A DNA stretch of 64,000 nt from NCBI GenBank assembly GCA_018883185.1, contig VEQP01000009.1:32329-96328 (forward strand). Direction: 5' to 3'. The notes below the pieces were generated by a model. It was not told the DNA's origin. It made no database searches and saw nothing but the letters and a program-made list of their open reading frames with translations. This stretch comes from Nevskiaceae bacterium (GTDB lineage Bacteria > Pseudomonadota > Gammaproteobacteria > Steroidobacterales > Steroidobacteraceae). The translations under genes were made by a program, and so were the position numbers. Below, piece after piece: positions 1 to 8,999 of the stretch (within the stretch, counting starts at the first letter, position 1; every line of letters begins with the position of its first letter).

Positions 1-114
1 TACCGCAAGGCGGATGCCTCGCGTCCGGCGGTGGAGCACGTGCTCAAGGAATTTCGCCGCGTAGCACGCAGCATGTCGAGTGATCAGGCGAGCGCTTCGC
101 TCACCGGGTCATAA
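1..114 (+). CDS. C-terminal fragment of a probable LysR-family transcriptional regulator (truncated by window start)
   Basis: Frame 1 reads YRKADASRPAVEHVLKEFRRVARSMSSDQASASLTGS*; the 'W/YRK-DASRPAV..L...F' tail is typical of LysR C-termini. Confidence 0.45.
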   Translation, partial: YRKADASRPAVEHVLKEFRRVARSMSSDQASASLTGS

Positions 115-1295
115 GAAAACAACCCTAGCGAATCTTCATTGCGCACCGGCTGATCCCTTAGGCGCTCTGGCTGCATCCCGGCGAGTCGCTCGCCGCCAGC
201 GGCCGATTCGTGATGGATCAGCGTAACGCGGGCATGCCGTGTGAGCTCGTAGCGGCGAAACGCCGTGATGAGCTGCGTCGGGAGTGACTGCGCGTGTGTC
301 TCGGTGGTGCTTGCAATGACGCAGCGACCGAGAACGACCGCATCCTCGAGCGCCGAAGCCGCGCCTTGCCCGAACCACGGCATCATCGGATGCGCCGCAT
401 CGCCGAGCAGTGCGACGCGGCCTCGCGTCCATTGCGGCAGTGGCTCTCGTGCGAACAGTCCCCACTTGTGACAGCGACCTTCCGGTGTTGCGGCAAGGAT
501 CGCGTGAACCTCAGGATGAAAGCCTTGCAGCAGCGCGGCAGCTTCGGCAACGGTGCCGGTTTGCGACCAGCCCTCTGGTTGCCACTCATCGACGCGTGCG
601 AACGCCACGTAGTTCATCAGGCCGCCGCGGCGAACGGGGTAGCGGACGAAAAGCCGACCCGGCCCTGCGAATACTTTGGAGCCGGCGCTCAGGGGTACAT
701 CGGCGAGTGCTGCGAGTGGCACGAGTCCGCGCCAGGCCACGAAGCCGCCGAATCGGGGTGCGGTGGCGCCGAAGACCTGGGTGCGAACCAAGGACTTCAA
801 GCCATCGGCCGCGATCACGGCCGTCGCGTCAACCGCATGGCGATGTGCCGTTGCATCCTCGAAGACGAGGCGCGGCGTAGCGTCTGCTGAATCGTTGGCT
901 TCGAGCGCGATCAGACGACGATCGGTGTGCAAGCCATCCGGCGACTGCTTGAGCCATTCATCGAGCAGCACTCGGTGCAGATCGGCGCGATGCATCTGCA
1001 GGTAGGGCGCGCCATAGCGCTGCACGGTGTCACTGCGATCAAAGGCGACCAGAGTTTCGCCGCTGGCGTAGTGACAGGTCAGCATCTGCGGTGGCTCATC
1101 GGCGAGCGCACGAATGCGCTCACCGACTCCCAACCAATCGAGCGCTTTCACGGCATTCGGTGTGAGCGAAAGGCCGGCACCGACCTCGCCAACTGCACTG
1201 GCCTGCTCGTAGACCACAGCGGTTACGCCCGCTTTGCGCAGCGCCAGCGCCGTGGCCAGGCCCCCGATACCTGCACCAATGATGGCCGTCGTCAT
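84..1295 (-). CDS. FAD-dependent monooxygenase (salicylate hydroxylase/UbiH-like)
   Basis: N-terminal GAGIGGLATALALRKAG Rossmann motif; GDAAHPMMPWFGQGAASALEDA motif. Confidence 0.9.
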   Translation of the reverse strand: MTTAIIGAGIGGLATALALRKAGVTAVVYEQASAVGEVGAGLSLTPNAVKALDWLGVGERIRALADEPPQMLTCHYASGETLVAFDRSDTVQRYGAPYLQMHRADLHRVLLDEWLKQSPDGLHTDRRLIALEANDSADATPRLVFEDATAHRHAVDATAVIAADGLKSLVRTQVFGATAPRFGGFVAWRGLVPLAALADVPLSAGSKVFAGPGRLFVRYPVRRGGLMNYVAFARVDEWQPEGWSQTGTVAEAAALLQGFHPEVHAILAATPEGRCHKWGLFAREPLPQWTRGRVALLGDAAHPMMPWFGQGAASALEDAVVLGRCVIASTTETHAQSLPTQLITAFRRYELTRHARVTLIHHESAAGGERLAGMQPERLRDQPVRNEDSLGLFSYDPVSEALA

Positions 1296-2863
1296 GGCGG
1301 CAAACCGAGCGCGCCGGGGTTGATGAGATTCAGCGGGTCCACTTCGTTCTTGAGTTGGCGCAGCAACGATCGGAATGCCGGCGAGCGATCCTGTAAATAC
1401 GGATAGGCGCGGCCGATCTGCAGGTGAGCGCCTGCATGCTGGCGCATCAACTCGACGATTGTGAGCCGTAAGCGCTCAACGTATTCACGACCTTCCGGGT
1501 TGGCGACTCCGGGTTTGAGCACGCTCTGCAATTCCGTGGGCAGCGTTGCCGCGTGCAGTGGCAGCCATTCGTCTTCCCAGTAGATCACCGGTTCGTACAG
1601 CAATGCCGATGGGCCAACGGCCGCGAACACGACGAAGACGCACACACGGTGCGCGGCGCAGTGCGCGGCCTCGCGATCGCGCAGGGCAATGAAATCGGCA
1701 TGAAAGGCCGCGGCGGCCGAGTGCGGCAGGATCACGTGTAGCGGCAGCAGTCGACGACCCGCCGGGCCAACGACCATGGGTGCGGGAAAAGGCTGCGCCT
1801 GTACGACGGCCGCCATGCTATTGGCGACTTCGCGGCCATGCTCGGCTGCCATCGTACGCAGCTCCTGCAGATCGAGCGCCAAACGTCGCGAGTCGTGAGC
1901 CTCGCAGAGAAAATGACCGATGTAGGTTGACCCTGACAGAAATCTTCGGCCACCGCGGGCCATGCGCAGCAACTGCTTCAGCGCTGCACCAATCCCGTGC
2001 TGTGCCCGAACCACTTGCCACAGCATGCCGAGATCCTGAGCGAGCGCCGCATCGCCTGCCGCCAAGCGCGCGAGCGCCGTTTCAAGCCCAAACATTTCGG
2101 TGGCCAGACCTCGCCGTGCGACCGCCGCCGCCGTTGTGGCGAGCGCCTCGAAGCTGTCGAAAGCGAAAGACACGCTGTCGCGCACCGCGGGTCGCGGTTC
2201 AAGCTGCAAGGTCACCGCCGTCTTGATGCCGAGAGCCCCCGCATCACCGGTGAATAAACCGGTCAGGTCCGGGCCATAAGGTCGAAAAAAAGCTTCTCGC
2301 TCGCTGTGACCGAGGCGCGCGGTGTCTAGCGTTTCGCCCGTGCCGAGCACAACTTCAAAGCCGAGCGCAGCTGAGGCCGAGGTGCCGTGTCGCGCTGAAC
2401 CGAAGGTGGCGGCCCCTTGCGACATGCCGCCGCCGAGTGTGGCTCGGGCACCGGACATCGGGCCCCAAAACTTCGCGCGTAAACCATGCGGGGCGAGTGC
2501 CGTATCAAGTTCGGCCCAAGTGCAGCCGCTTTCCGCTGTGACCGTCAGGTCGAGTGTCGAGAGGGAGCGGATGCGTTTGAGGCCCGTCAGATCCACGATG
2601 GCCGAGTGCCCGTCGATCGGCAGGTACGCGTCGGTGTAGGACATGCCGCCGCCACGCACGTGCAACGCCGTGCGCGAAGCACGCGCGGACTGAACGATGG
2701 CGATCACCTCGGAGCGATCCTGCGGCTGAAGCACGGCGAGGGCAGGCGTGCCGCGCCGATAGACATCCTGCGAGTAGAGCGCGCAGGTTGCTGCATCGGT
2801 GATGACGCGGTCCGCGCCTATGCTTGCGCGAAAGCCCGCCAAGGCTTCAATCGCCGCCGTCAT
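1292..2863 (-). CDS. FAD-binding (PCMH/VAO-type) oxidoreductase
   Basis: FAD_binding_4-type N-terminus (HVRGGGMSYTDAYLP..., GATLGGGMSQGAATFGSARHG...); 4-bp overlap with downstream monooxygenase. Confidence 0.8.
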   Translation of the reverse strand: MTAAIEALAGFRASIGADRVITDAATCALYSQDVYRRGTPALAVLQPQDRSEVIAIVQSARASRTALHVRGGGMSYTDAYLPIDGHSAIVDLTGLKRIRSLSTLDLTVTAESGCTWAELDTALAPHGLRAKFWGPMSGARATLGGGMSQGAATFGSARHGTSASAALGFEVVLGTGETLDTARLGHSEREAFFRPYGPDLTGLFTGDAGALGIKTAVTLQLEPRPAVRDSVSFAFDSFEALATTAAAVARRGLATEMFGLETALARLAAGDAALAQDLGMLWQVVRAQHGIGAALKQLLRMARGGRRFLSGSTYIGHFLCEAHDSRRLALDLQELRTMAAEHGREVANSMAAVVQAQPFPAPMVVGPAGRRLLPLHVILPHSAAAAFHADFIALRDREAAHCAAHRVCVFVVFAAVGPSALLYEPVIYWEDEWLPLHAATLPTELQSVLKPGVANPEGREYVERLRLTIVELMRQHAGAHLQIGRAYPYLQDRSPAFRSLLRQLKNEVDPLNLINPGALGLPP

Positions 2864-2871
2864 GCGAGTGG

Positions 2872-3873
2872 TCAGTCCTTGACTGCCGTGGTGCAGTGCA
2901 GGAATGTCGGCGTGGGTCCGCTGTGCGTGACGCGCAAGCCTGCATCCGTCATCAACTGACCGAAATCACTCGCCACGAAAGCCGGTGAATAGGGCTCGCA
3001 GTTGTAGAGCGCATCAAATTTCAGCCAAAGTTTATTCGCCGCCGGCAGGTTGGGGTTGTTCGGCGCATCGATCACCGTGAACCGGCCGCCCGGACGCAGC
3101 AGGCGATGGACTTCGCCAAGGATTTGGGTAAACAGCCGTTCCGGAACCTCGTGGAAGAGAATATAGGCAAGGATCACGTCGTACTGCCCGGACGGCAGTC
3201 GAGTGTCCTCTGCGAGACCTTGCTGAAAGTGCACGTCGATGCCGAGATCCGTGGCGCGCTTGTGCGCGTAGCGCAGCAGCGGCAAGCCCACGTCAAGCCC
3301 GCGCACTTCGGCCTGCGTGAATCTTTGCTTGAGAGCGGTGGTGCACTGGCCGATCGAGCAGCCGAGGTCCAGCACGCGGTGGACTTTGCCATCATCGGGT
3401 GCTGCGACCAGATCGACCACTTGCTGATGCAGTTCATCCTGGTCGTTATCGCCCTGATAAAAGACCTTGGTGCCGTGGTGGAACACGTACCCAGCGAGTG
3501 AGTCGCCGCAGTAGCCGCCGGGCTGCAGGTGGATATCGAGCGTCGCGTATTTCGGTACTTCAAAGTTCGGATCGTAGTGCAGGCGGCCCGGATGGCTGCG
3601 CTCGGCCGCATCGAGTTCCGCCTCGTAATGCGCACGCCTTTGCGCAAAACTATCGTGGAGTTTGTGCCAAGTCTGCTGCTGCTGGCTGCGCATCAGGCGC
3701 TTCCACAGCCGGGTGTAGGGTCGCGCGTCGGCATCGGGTGCTTCCGCAAAGCCCATGATGCGCGGAAACATGGCGCGGATGTTGTGGTTGCGCAGGCTCT
3801 CCATGAACGCCAGATAACTCTCGTCTTCGAGCGTGGGCGTGCGGGGCAGCAGTCCGGTCGTTCCGCGGTTCAT
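2872..3873 (-). CDS. Class I SAM-dependent methyltransferase
   Basis: Motif I VLDLGCSIGQCT; LLRPGGRFTVID motif. Confidence 0.85.
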   Translation of the reverse strand: MNRGTTGLLPRTPTLEDESYLAFMESLRNHNIRAMFPRIMGFAEAPDADARPYTRLWKRLMRSQQQQTWHKLHDSFAQRRAHYEAELDAAERSHPGRLHYDPNFEVPKYATLDIHLQPGGYCGDSLAGYVFHHGTKVFYQGDNDQDELHQQVVDLVAAPDDGKVHRVLDLGCSIGQCTTALKQRFTQAEVRGLDVGLPLLRYAHKRATDLGIDVHFQQGLAEDTRLPSGQYDVILAYILFHEVPERLFTQILGEVHRLLRPGGRFTVIDAPNNPNLPAANKLWLKFDALYNCEPYSPAFVASDFGQLMTDAGLRVTHSGPTPTFLHCTTAVKD

Positions 3874-4844
3874 GCCTGTTTCGCGTCCTGTCTGGCGGCC
3901 TCTAGGCTCTTGGCGAAGACATCATACTCATTGATGTCGCTCTTGCGTTCGCGGGCCCAGCGGGTCGCAAAGCCACGCGGGTACTCGGCATCGCCGTCGC
4001 GCCGTCCGTCTTCAGACCAGACGAGCGGGCATAGCGGTCCCATCGGCCGTTCGCCTGCGACCATCTCGTCAAAGCTGATGCCGGCGAGGTTGACGCAGTC
4101 CGGCCGCGGATCCCAACGAATGTCGTCACCGAAGATGCGTACGGAGACTGCGATACGCCAGATGTCCTCCGGGTTGCCGCCGGAGTAATGCAGGGTCCAC
4201 GGGTGCACGACCAACAGATCGCCAGGCTGCATGTCCCAGGTCAGGAAACGCGCCGAGGGGTCGTTGCGCAGCGGCTCGGGGTTTGGGTGCGGCACGCGGT
4301 CGGGTGGCTTGATCATCTTGCGGGCGTTCGGTGAGAACAGCCAATAGCGCACATCCTGCACGTGCGAACCCGCGAGACATTCGAGCGAGTTGGCCTTGGT
4401 GATCGGCGTGAGCGGCATCCACAGCGATGGCACCATTTTGCCGCTGACCGGCCAACCCATGCGGTCGGTGTGCCAGATGGTCTTCTCTGCTGAGCGCGGC
4501 GCCTTGGCGAACATCTCATCGAAGAAAAAGTGCGCTTCTTTGGACTTCATCACCCGGCAAGCGGCTTCGGCCATCGGCCCGTTGAAGGCGAGCTCGCGAA
4601 ACTCGGCAATTGTGCGGGCCATGTACCGCCCGGGGTAGGTCGGCAGCAGGCCGAAATCCTCCTTGTTGGCGGCGATGCGCGTGGCGATCGGCAGCAGCAT
4701 GTCAATCCAGTCCTGATTACATACGCCGCGCAGCAGCACACACCCGTCGCGTTCATAGGTGTCGATGTCTTCCTGAGTGATCGGATTTTGCGGACTGCGG
4801 TTGAGTGCCATGACGGGACCTTTGGAGTGAATCTCAGACGCCAT
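3870..4844 (-). CDS. Phytanoyl-CoA dioxygenase (PhyH) family protein
   Basis: H-x-D (WHTDRMGWP) and distal His/Arg (LHYSGGNPEDIWRIAVSVR) of Fe(II)/2OG oxygenases. Confidence 0.8.
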   Translation of the reverse strand: MASEIHSKGPVMALNRSPQNPITQEDIDTYERDGCVLLRGVCNQDWIDMLLPIATRIAANKEDFGLLPTYPGRYMARTIAEFRELAFNGPMAEAACRVMKSKEAHFFFDEMFAKAPRSAEKTIWHTDRMGWPVSGKMVPSLWMPLTPITKANSLECLAGSHVQDVRYWLFSPNARKMIKPPDRVPHPNPEPLRNDPSARFLTWDMQPGDLLVVHPWTLHYSGGNPEDIWRIAVSVRIFGDDIRWDPRPDCVNLAGISFDEMVAGERPMGPLCPLVWSEDGRRDGDAEYPRGFATRWARERKSDINEYDVFAKSLEAARQDAKQA

Positions 4845-4965
4845 TCAACAACTGCGGGCCCGGGCGCGACAATCGAATCGGCGTGAGGTGCCATAAGGCA
4901 GGTGCATGGCTGCGGGGCCATAAAGCATTGGCCGGTGCGACGATGGAGTCGCGACAATCGCTCGC

Positions 4966-5856
4966 GTGAACGCACAGCATCTGAATCCGCTTGCAGCCAG
5001 CGAGCCCGTGGGGCGGCGTGTGTCCGTGGGACATGCCGAGTTGTACGTCGAGGAGTACGGCGAGGGCGAGCCCTTGCTGCTGGTGGCGGGTCTCGGCGGC
5101 AGTGGTCGGTTCTGGGCGCAACAAGTGCCGGAGTTCGCAAAGTATTTCCGCGTCATCCTGCACGATCATCGGGGAGTCGGTCGCTCCGGTCCGGGGCCGC
5201 TCATCTCCAATGTGGGCGATATGGCGGGCGATCTGCTGCAGCTCATGGACGCGCTCGGCATCGACAGCGCCCACCTCCTCGGTCACTCGACGGGCGGCGC
5301 CATCGGTCAACATATTGCCTTGCATGCGCCGCAGCGCATTCGCTCCCTGGTACTGAGTGCGAGCTGGGGTGGTCCGACGCCGCTGTTCGTGCAGACCTTC
5401 CATACCCGACGCGACATCCTCATCAACTCAGGGCCGCTCAATTACCTGATGGTGGGCACGCTGCTGGCCACCCCCGCTTGGTACTTGCAGCCGCGTTTCG
5501 GCAGCACGCAGGAGTATTTCCGCACTAGGCTCGCTGAATTCCCGGGGCTCGAGATCGAACTCGGTCGTCTCAACGCCGTGATGCGGCACGATTTGCGGCA
5601 CCGGCTGCAGGAGATCGATAAACCGACGTTCGTGATCGGTGCCAAGGACGATCAGCTCACTCCGCCGGGTCTGTCCGAGGAACTTGCGCAGCGCATCCCC
5701 GGTGCGCGACTCTCTCTGCTCAATGAAGGCGGGCATTTCTGCCCGCACACGGTGACCGCGACCTACAACGCGGCAGTACTCGAGTTTTTGCTCGAGCAAC
5801 AGGGTCGGGAGGGGCAGACATGTCAGCCGAGGATTTCCGTCAACCGAGCGCAGTGA
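4966..5856 (+). CDS. Alpha/beta hydrolase (classical triad)
   Basis: GHSTG nucleophile elbow, KDDQLTP acid, GGHFCPH histidine. Confidence 0.85.
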   Translation: MNAQHLNPLAASEPVGRRVSVGHAELYVEEYGEGEPLLLVAGLGGSGRFWAQQVPEFAKYFRVILHDHRGVGRSGPGPLISNVGDMAGDLLQLMDALGIDSAHLLGHSTGGAIGQHIALHAPQRIRSLVLSASWGGPTPLFVQTFHTRRDILINSGPLNYLMVGTLLATPAWYLQPRFGSTQEYFRTRLAEFPGLEIELGRLNAVMRHDLRHRLQEIDKPTFVIGAKDDQLTPPGLSEELAQRIPGARLSLLNEGGHFCPHTVTATYNAAVLEFLLEQQGREGQTCQPRISVNRAQ

Positions 5857-6317
5857 TCAGCGGGCCCGAAGACGGGCAGTCGCTCTGGCAGCCGTTGCCC
5901 TCGCGCGGCTATGTGACGGTGAAGTTCTCGCCGCAGAACATGCCCTATGACACCTTCTCGTCCGGAATCCAGCTGCTTCCGCCCGGATGTCACATCCGCG
6001 AGCATGGGCACCAGCAAAATCACGAGTTGGTCTTCGTGTACGAGGGTACGGGCAGCGTCACCATCGAAGGCGAGACTACGCAGCTTGAGCCTGGCTCTGC
6101 CGTGCTGTTCGGCCGCTATGCACGCCATCGCATCGACAATACAGGCGAGGTCGACATGAAACTCTTTTGGGTGTTCATGCCACCGGGTCTCGAGGACTGG
6201 TTCAATGCGATCGGTCGACCGCGCGAGCCTGGCGAACCGATGCCCGAGCCGTTCCCGCGTCCCGACAACGTCGCCGAAGTGCAGCAGCGCATGCGTTTCG
6301 TGCCGCCGCGTGGTTGA
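5820..6317 (+). CDS. Cupin-domain protein
   Basis: Cupin motif LLPPGCHIREHGHQQNHELVFVYEGTGSVTIEGE; ATG preceded by GGGAGGGG; overlaps the previous CDS by 37 bp. Confidence 0.8.
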   Translation: MSAEDFRQPSAVISGPEDGQSLWQPLPSRGYVTVKFSPQNMPYDTFSSGIQLLPPGCHIREHGHQQNHELVFVYEGTGSVTIEGETTQLEPGSAVLFGRYARHRIDNTGEVDMKLFWVFMPPGLEDWFNAIGRPREPGEPMPEPFPRPDNVAEVQQRMRFVPPRG

Positions 6318-6321
6318 ACGT

Positions 6322-7338
6322 ATGCGTGTACTTACCCGCAACGATCTCGAGCAGGTGTTGGGTTTCGAGGCCTGCATCGCCGAGATGCGTCGCGCGATGA
6401 TTGCGACGTCGGAGCGGCGTTGCAGTCTGCCGTTGCGCCAGTTCATGCCCGTGCCCGGCCGTGCCGGAAAACTCGGCCTGATGCCGGGGTACATCGGCGC
6501 GGCTGACAGCGGCGAAGGGGAGTGTTTCGGCGTCAAGATTGTCTCGAAGTTCGAGCGACCGGCGGGTGATGCGCATGGCTCGCACGTCGGGGCGGTGATG
6601 TTGTTCGATGCCGATACCGGCTTACCGTTGGCGCTGCTTGAGGGCGGTACGCTGACGGCGATCCGCACCGCATCGATGACGGCACTCGCCACCGATGCGC
6701 TGGCGCGAGCGGATGCGAAACGTTTGCTGATCGTCGGCACGGGCGAGGAGGCGTGGTATCACGCACGAGCCTTGCTGCACGTGCGTCCCTTCGAGGAACT
6801 CGTGGTGTGGGGCCGAACGGCGTCACGGGCCGAGCAGTTGATCGAGCGGCTTGCCGCGCAGCTGCCGCGCGAGCGCTCGGGCGCTGTACCGCGATTGAAT
6901 GTGGCTGCGGAGTTGCCGGCGGCACTGGCACGAGCCGACGTGGCCTGCACCGTGACTTCGGCCAAGGAGCCATTCATCCGGGGCGAGTGGTTGCCGGCCG
7001 GGCTGCATTTGAATCTCGTCGGCTCAGCGATCGCGAGCACCGCCGAGGTCGATGATGAGACCGTGCGTCGCGCGCGGTTTTTCGTCGATTACCGTGATGC
7101 GGCACTGGCCGCTGCCGGTGAGTTGCTCGGGGCGATGCAACGCGGCGTCGTCGATGCGACGCACATCCGAGGCGAGATCGGCGAGGTGCTGGCCGGAACA
7201 GTGACGGGTCGTCAGGCCGTCGATGAACTGACAATCTACAAGTCGCTAGGCGTGACCACCCAGGACCTTGCTGCAGGCTGGCGCGCACTCAAGGAAGCGG
7301 AGTTACGCGGCATCGGCGGCTCTATCCAGTTATCCTGA
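6322..7338 (+). CDS. Ornithine cyclodeaminase/mu-crystallin family protein
   Basis: LTRNDLEQVLGFEACIAEMRRAM; FGVKIVSKF; GTLTAIRTASMTALATDALAR; LLIVGTGEEAWYHARALL. Confidence 0.85.
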   Translation: MRVLTRNDLEQVLGFEACIAEMRRAMIATSERRCSLPLRQFMPVPGRAGKLGLMPGYIGAADSGEGECFGVKIVSKFERPAGDAHGSHVGAVMLFDADTGLPLALLEGGTLTAIRTASMTALATDALARADAKRLLIVGTGEEAWYHARALLHVRPFEELVVWGRTASRAEQLIERLAAQLPRERSGAVPRLNVAAELPAALARADVACTVTSAKEPFIRGEWLPAGLHLNLVGSAIASTAEVDDETVRRARFFVDYRDAALAAAGELLGAMQRGVVDATHIRGEIGEVLAGTVTGRQAVDELTIYKSLGVTTQDLAAGWRALKEAELRGIGGSIQLS

Positions 7339-7399
7339 ACTCGCCAGTTATCCTGCACTCGCGCGCCTGTGGGCGCTTTCGATATCGAGGAGTTTCGAC

Positions 7400-7681
7400 A
7401 TGCAACCTGCCCCCGAGCCCGCGTTCTTTGACAATCCGGCCATCGACAATCTTATCGCCGTCACGATGGAGCTCGGCGCGGAGTTGTGGGTGCAGCGCGA
7501 GCGTATGCGCATCATCGAGAAAATTCTCGCGGAGAAGGGTGTGGTAACGGCCGAGCTCATCGAGCAGTACACGCCTAGCGCCGAGGAGGCCGCCACCGTG
7601 CGCGCCGAGCGGGACGCCTTCGTGCAGCGACTGTTCGGGGCGTTCGCCCGCGAGACCGTCAAGGCGACGCCGGACGCCTGA
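7400..7681 (+). CDS. Small conserved hypothetical protein
   Basis: 93-aa ORF with good codon usage, in line with the upstream operon; start chosen at ATG 7400 after GGAG. Confidence 0.5.
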   Translation: MQPAPEPAFFDNPAIDNLIAVTMELGAELWVQRERMRIIEKILAEKGVVTAELIEQYTPSAEEAATVRAERDAFVQRLFGAFARETVKATPDA

Positions 7682-7691
7682 TCGGCGCCAG

Positions 7692-8996
7692 TTACGGCGC
7701 AGGTCGCGGCGCAGGTTGCGGCGTTGGGCGTCGTTCGCCCGCCCGATACGGGATGCCGCGCAGCAGCACATTCGGCAACACCGCATTGTCCCATTCGGCG
7801 TTGGGCGAGCGCGGCGGCTGCGCCCCGAGCCGCAGCACCACAAGGCGCGCTGAGGGGACGATGTAGAGCACCTGATTCGAGTTGCCATCGAACAGGAAGA
7901 GGTCACCGGCGAGATACGGCTCGCCATGGAGGACGCGTCTCGCGTCGGGTTCGCGTGCAGGATTGAGGAAGCCGCGCCGCGGGGTGTAGTCCCCGGCCAC
8001 GTACACGCCGAGTCCGTAATAAGGGTTCTCGGCTGTGCCACGCGTCATCTCGCGCACGTAACCCCGAGGCAGTAGACGTCGACCCTGCCAGCGGCCGTCA
8101 TTCATCAGCAACACGCCGAGCCTGACCCAACTTTCTGCCGTGAGCATCAGACAGCAACCCGAATGCGCGAGGCCGCCCGGGCGGTTTACCCAGATCGTGC
8201 CGCCGTTCGCGCCGATGGGCTGCAGAACGTGTTGCGACAAAAACTGCGCATAGCGCATGCCCGAGGCGCGTTCGATGAGCAGCGCCACGAGCTCCGAGGT
8301 CGCATTGCTGTACTCGTAGCGGCTGCCCGGTTCATCGACGAACGGATATTCGTTGATGAGGATGTCGTCGTGGCGGGGGTGCAGGTACGCGCGATTGAGG
8401 ATGTGTTCGACGCTCGTCTCCGGCGACTGCGGCAACATCCCGGAACGCATGTCGAGCAGATGGCGCACGCGTAGCGTCGACTTGCGCGGCACACCTCGCC
8501 ATTCGGTGATGAAGTCGGCAACGGGCTGATCGAGTGAGCGGATCTTGCCGAGCGCGATGGCGCGACCGATGGCAATCGCCGTCATCGGTTTGGCCAGCGA
8601 GCGCGAGGCCTGCAGCTGATCCGCTGTGGTCGTACCGAAGTGGCTGACCTGCTCCAGGCCATCACCGCGCCAGATCAACAGGCTGGTCGAGCGGTTGCTG
8701 GCAGCGTAATCACGCGCTCGATTCAGCGCCTCCTCATCGATGCTGCGCGACTGCGACGGCTTGAGCGGCAGGGGTCGGTAGGCGGGGTCACCGGGCACTT
8801 GCTCGAGCGGGTCGTATTCCTCGAGACCGAGGCCCGTGACGAACGAGTCCTGCAATTTTTGGAAGCGCTCTCGATACAGCGCCTCGTCCTCTGCGGAGTA
8901 CGGCGCGGCAGCATTTGCCCCGCCGCCAATCGCCCCGCTGCCGATCATAAAGACGAGCAACGCGATGGGGGCGAGTGGCTTGAGGAGTCGTTGCAT
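7692..8996 (-). CDS. Serine hydrolase, class C beta-lactamase/esterase family
   Basis: SLAK (SxxK) motif in SRSLAKPMTAIAIG; YSN motif in YEYSNATSELVALL; N-terminal signal peptide. Confidence 0.85.
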   Translation of the reverse strand: MQRLLKPLAPIALLVFMIGSGAIGGGANAAAPYSAEDEALYRERFQKLQDSFVTGLGLEEYDPLEQVPGDPAYRPLPLKPSQSRSIDEEALNRARDYAASNRSTSLLIWRGDGLEQVSHFGTTTADQLQASRSLAKPMTAIAIGRAIALGKIRSLDQPVADFITEWRGVPRKSTLRVRHLLDMRSGMLPQSPETSVEHILNRAYLHPRHDDILINEYPFVDEPGSRYEYSNATSELVALLIERASGMRYAQFLSQHVLQPIGANGGTIWVNRPGGLAHSGCCLMLTAESWVRLGVLLMNDGRWQGRRLLPRGYVREMTRGTAENPYYGLGVYVAGDYTPRRGFLNPAREPDARRVLHGEPYLAGDLFLFDGNSNQVLYIVPSARLVVLRLGAQPPRSPNAEWDNAVLPNVLLRGIPYRAGERRPTPQPAPRPAP

Positions 8997-8999
8997 CAG

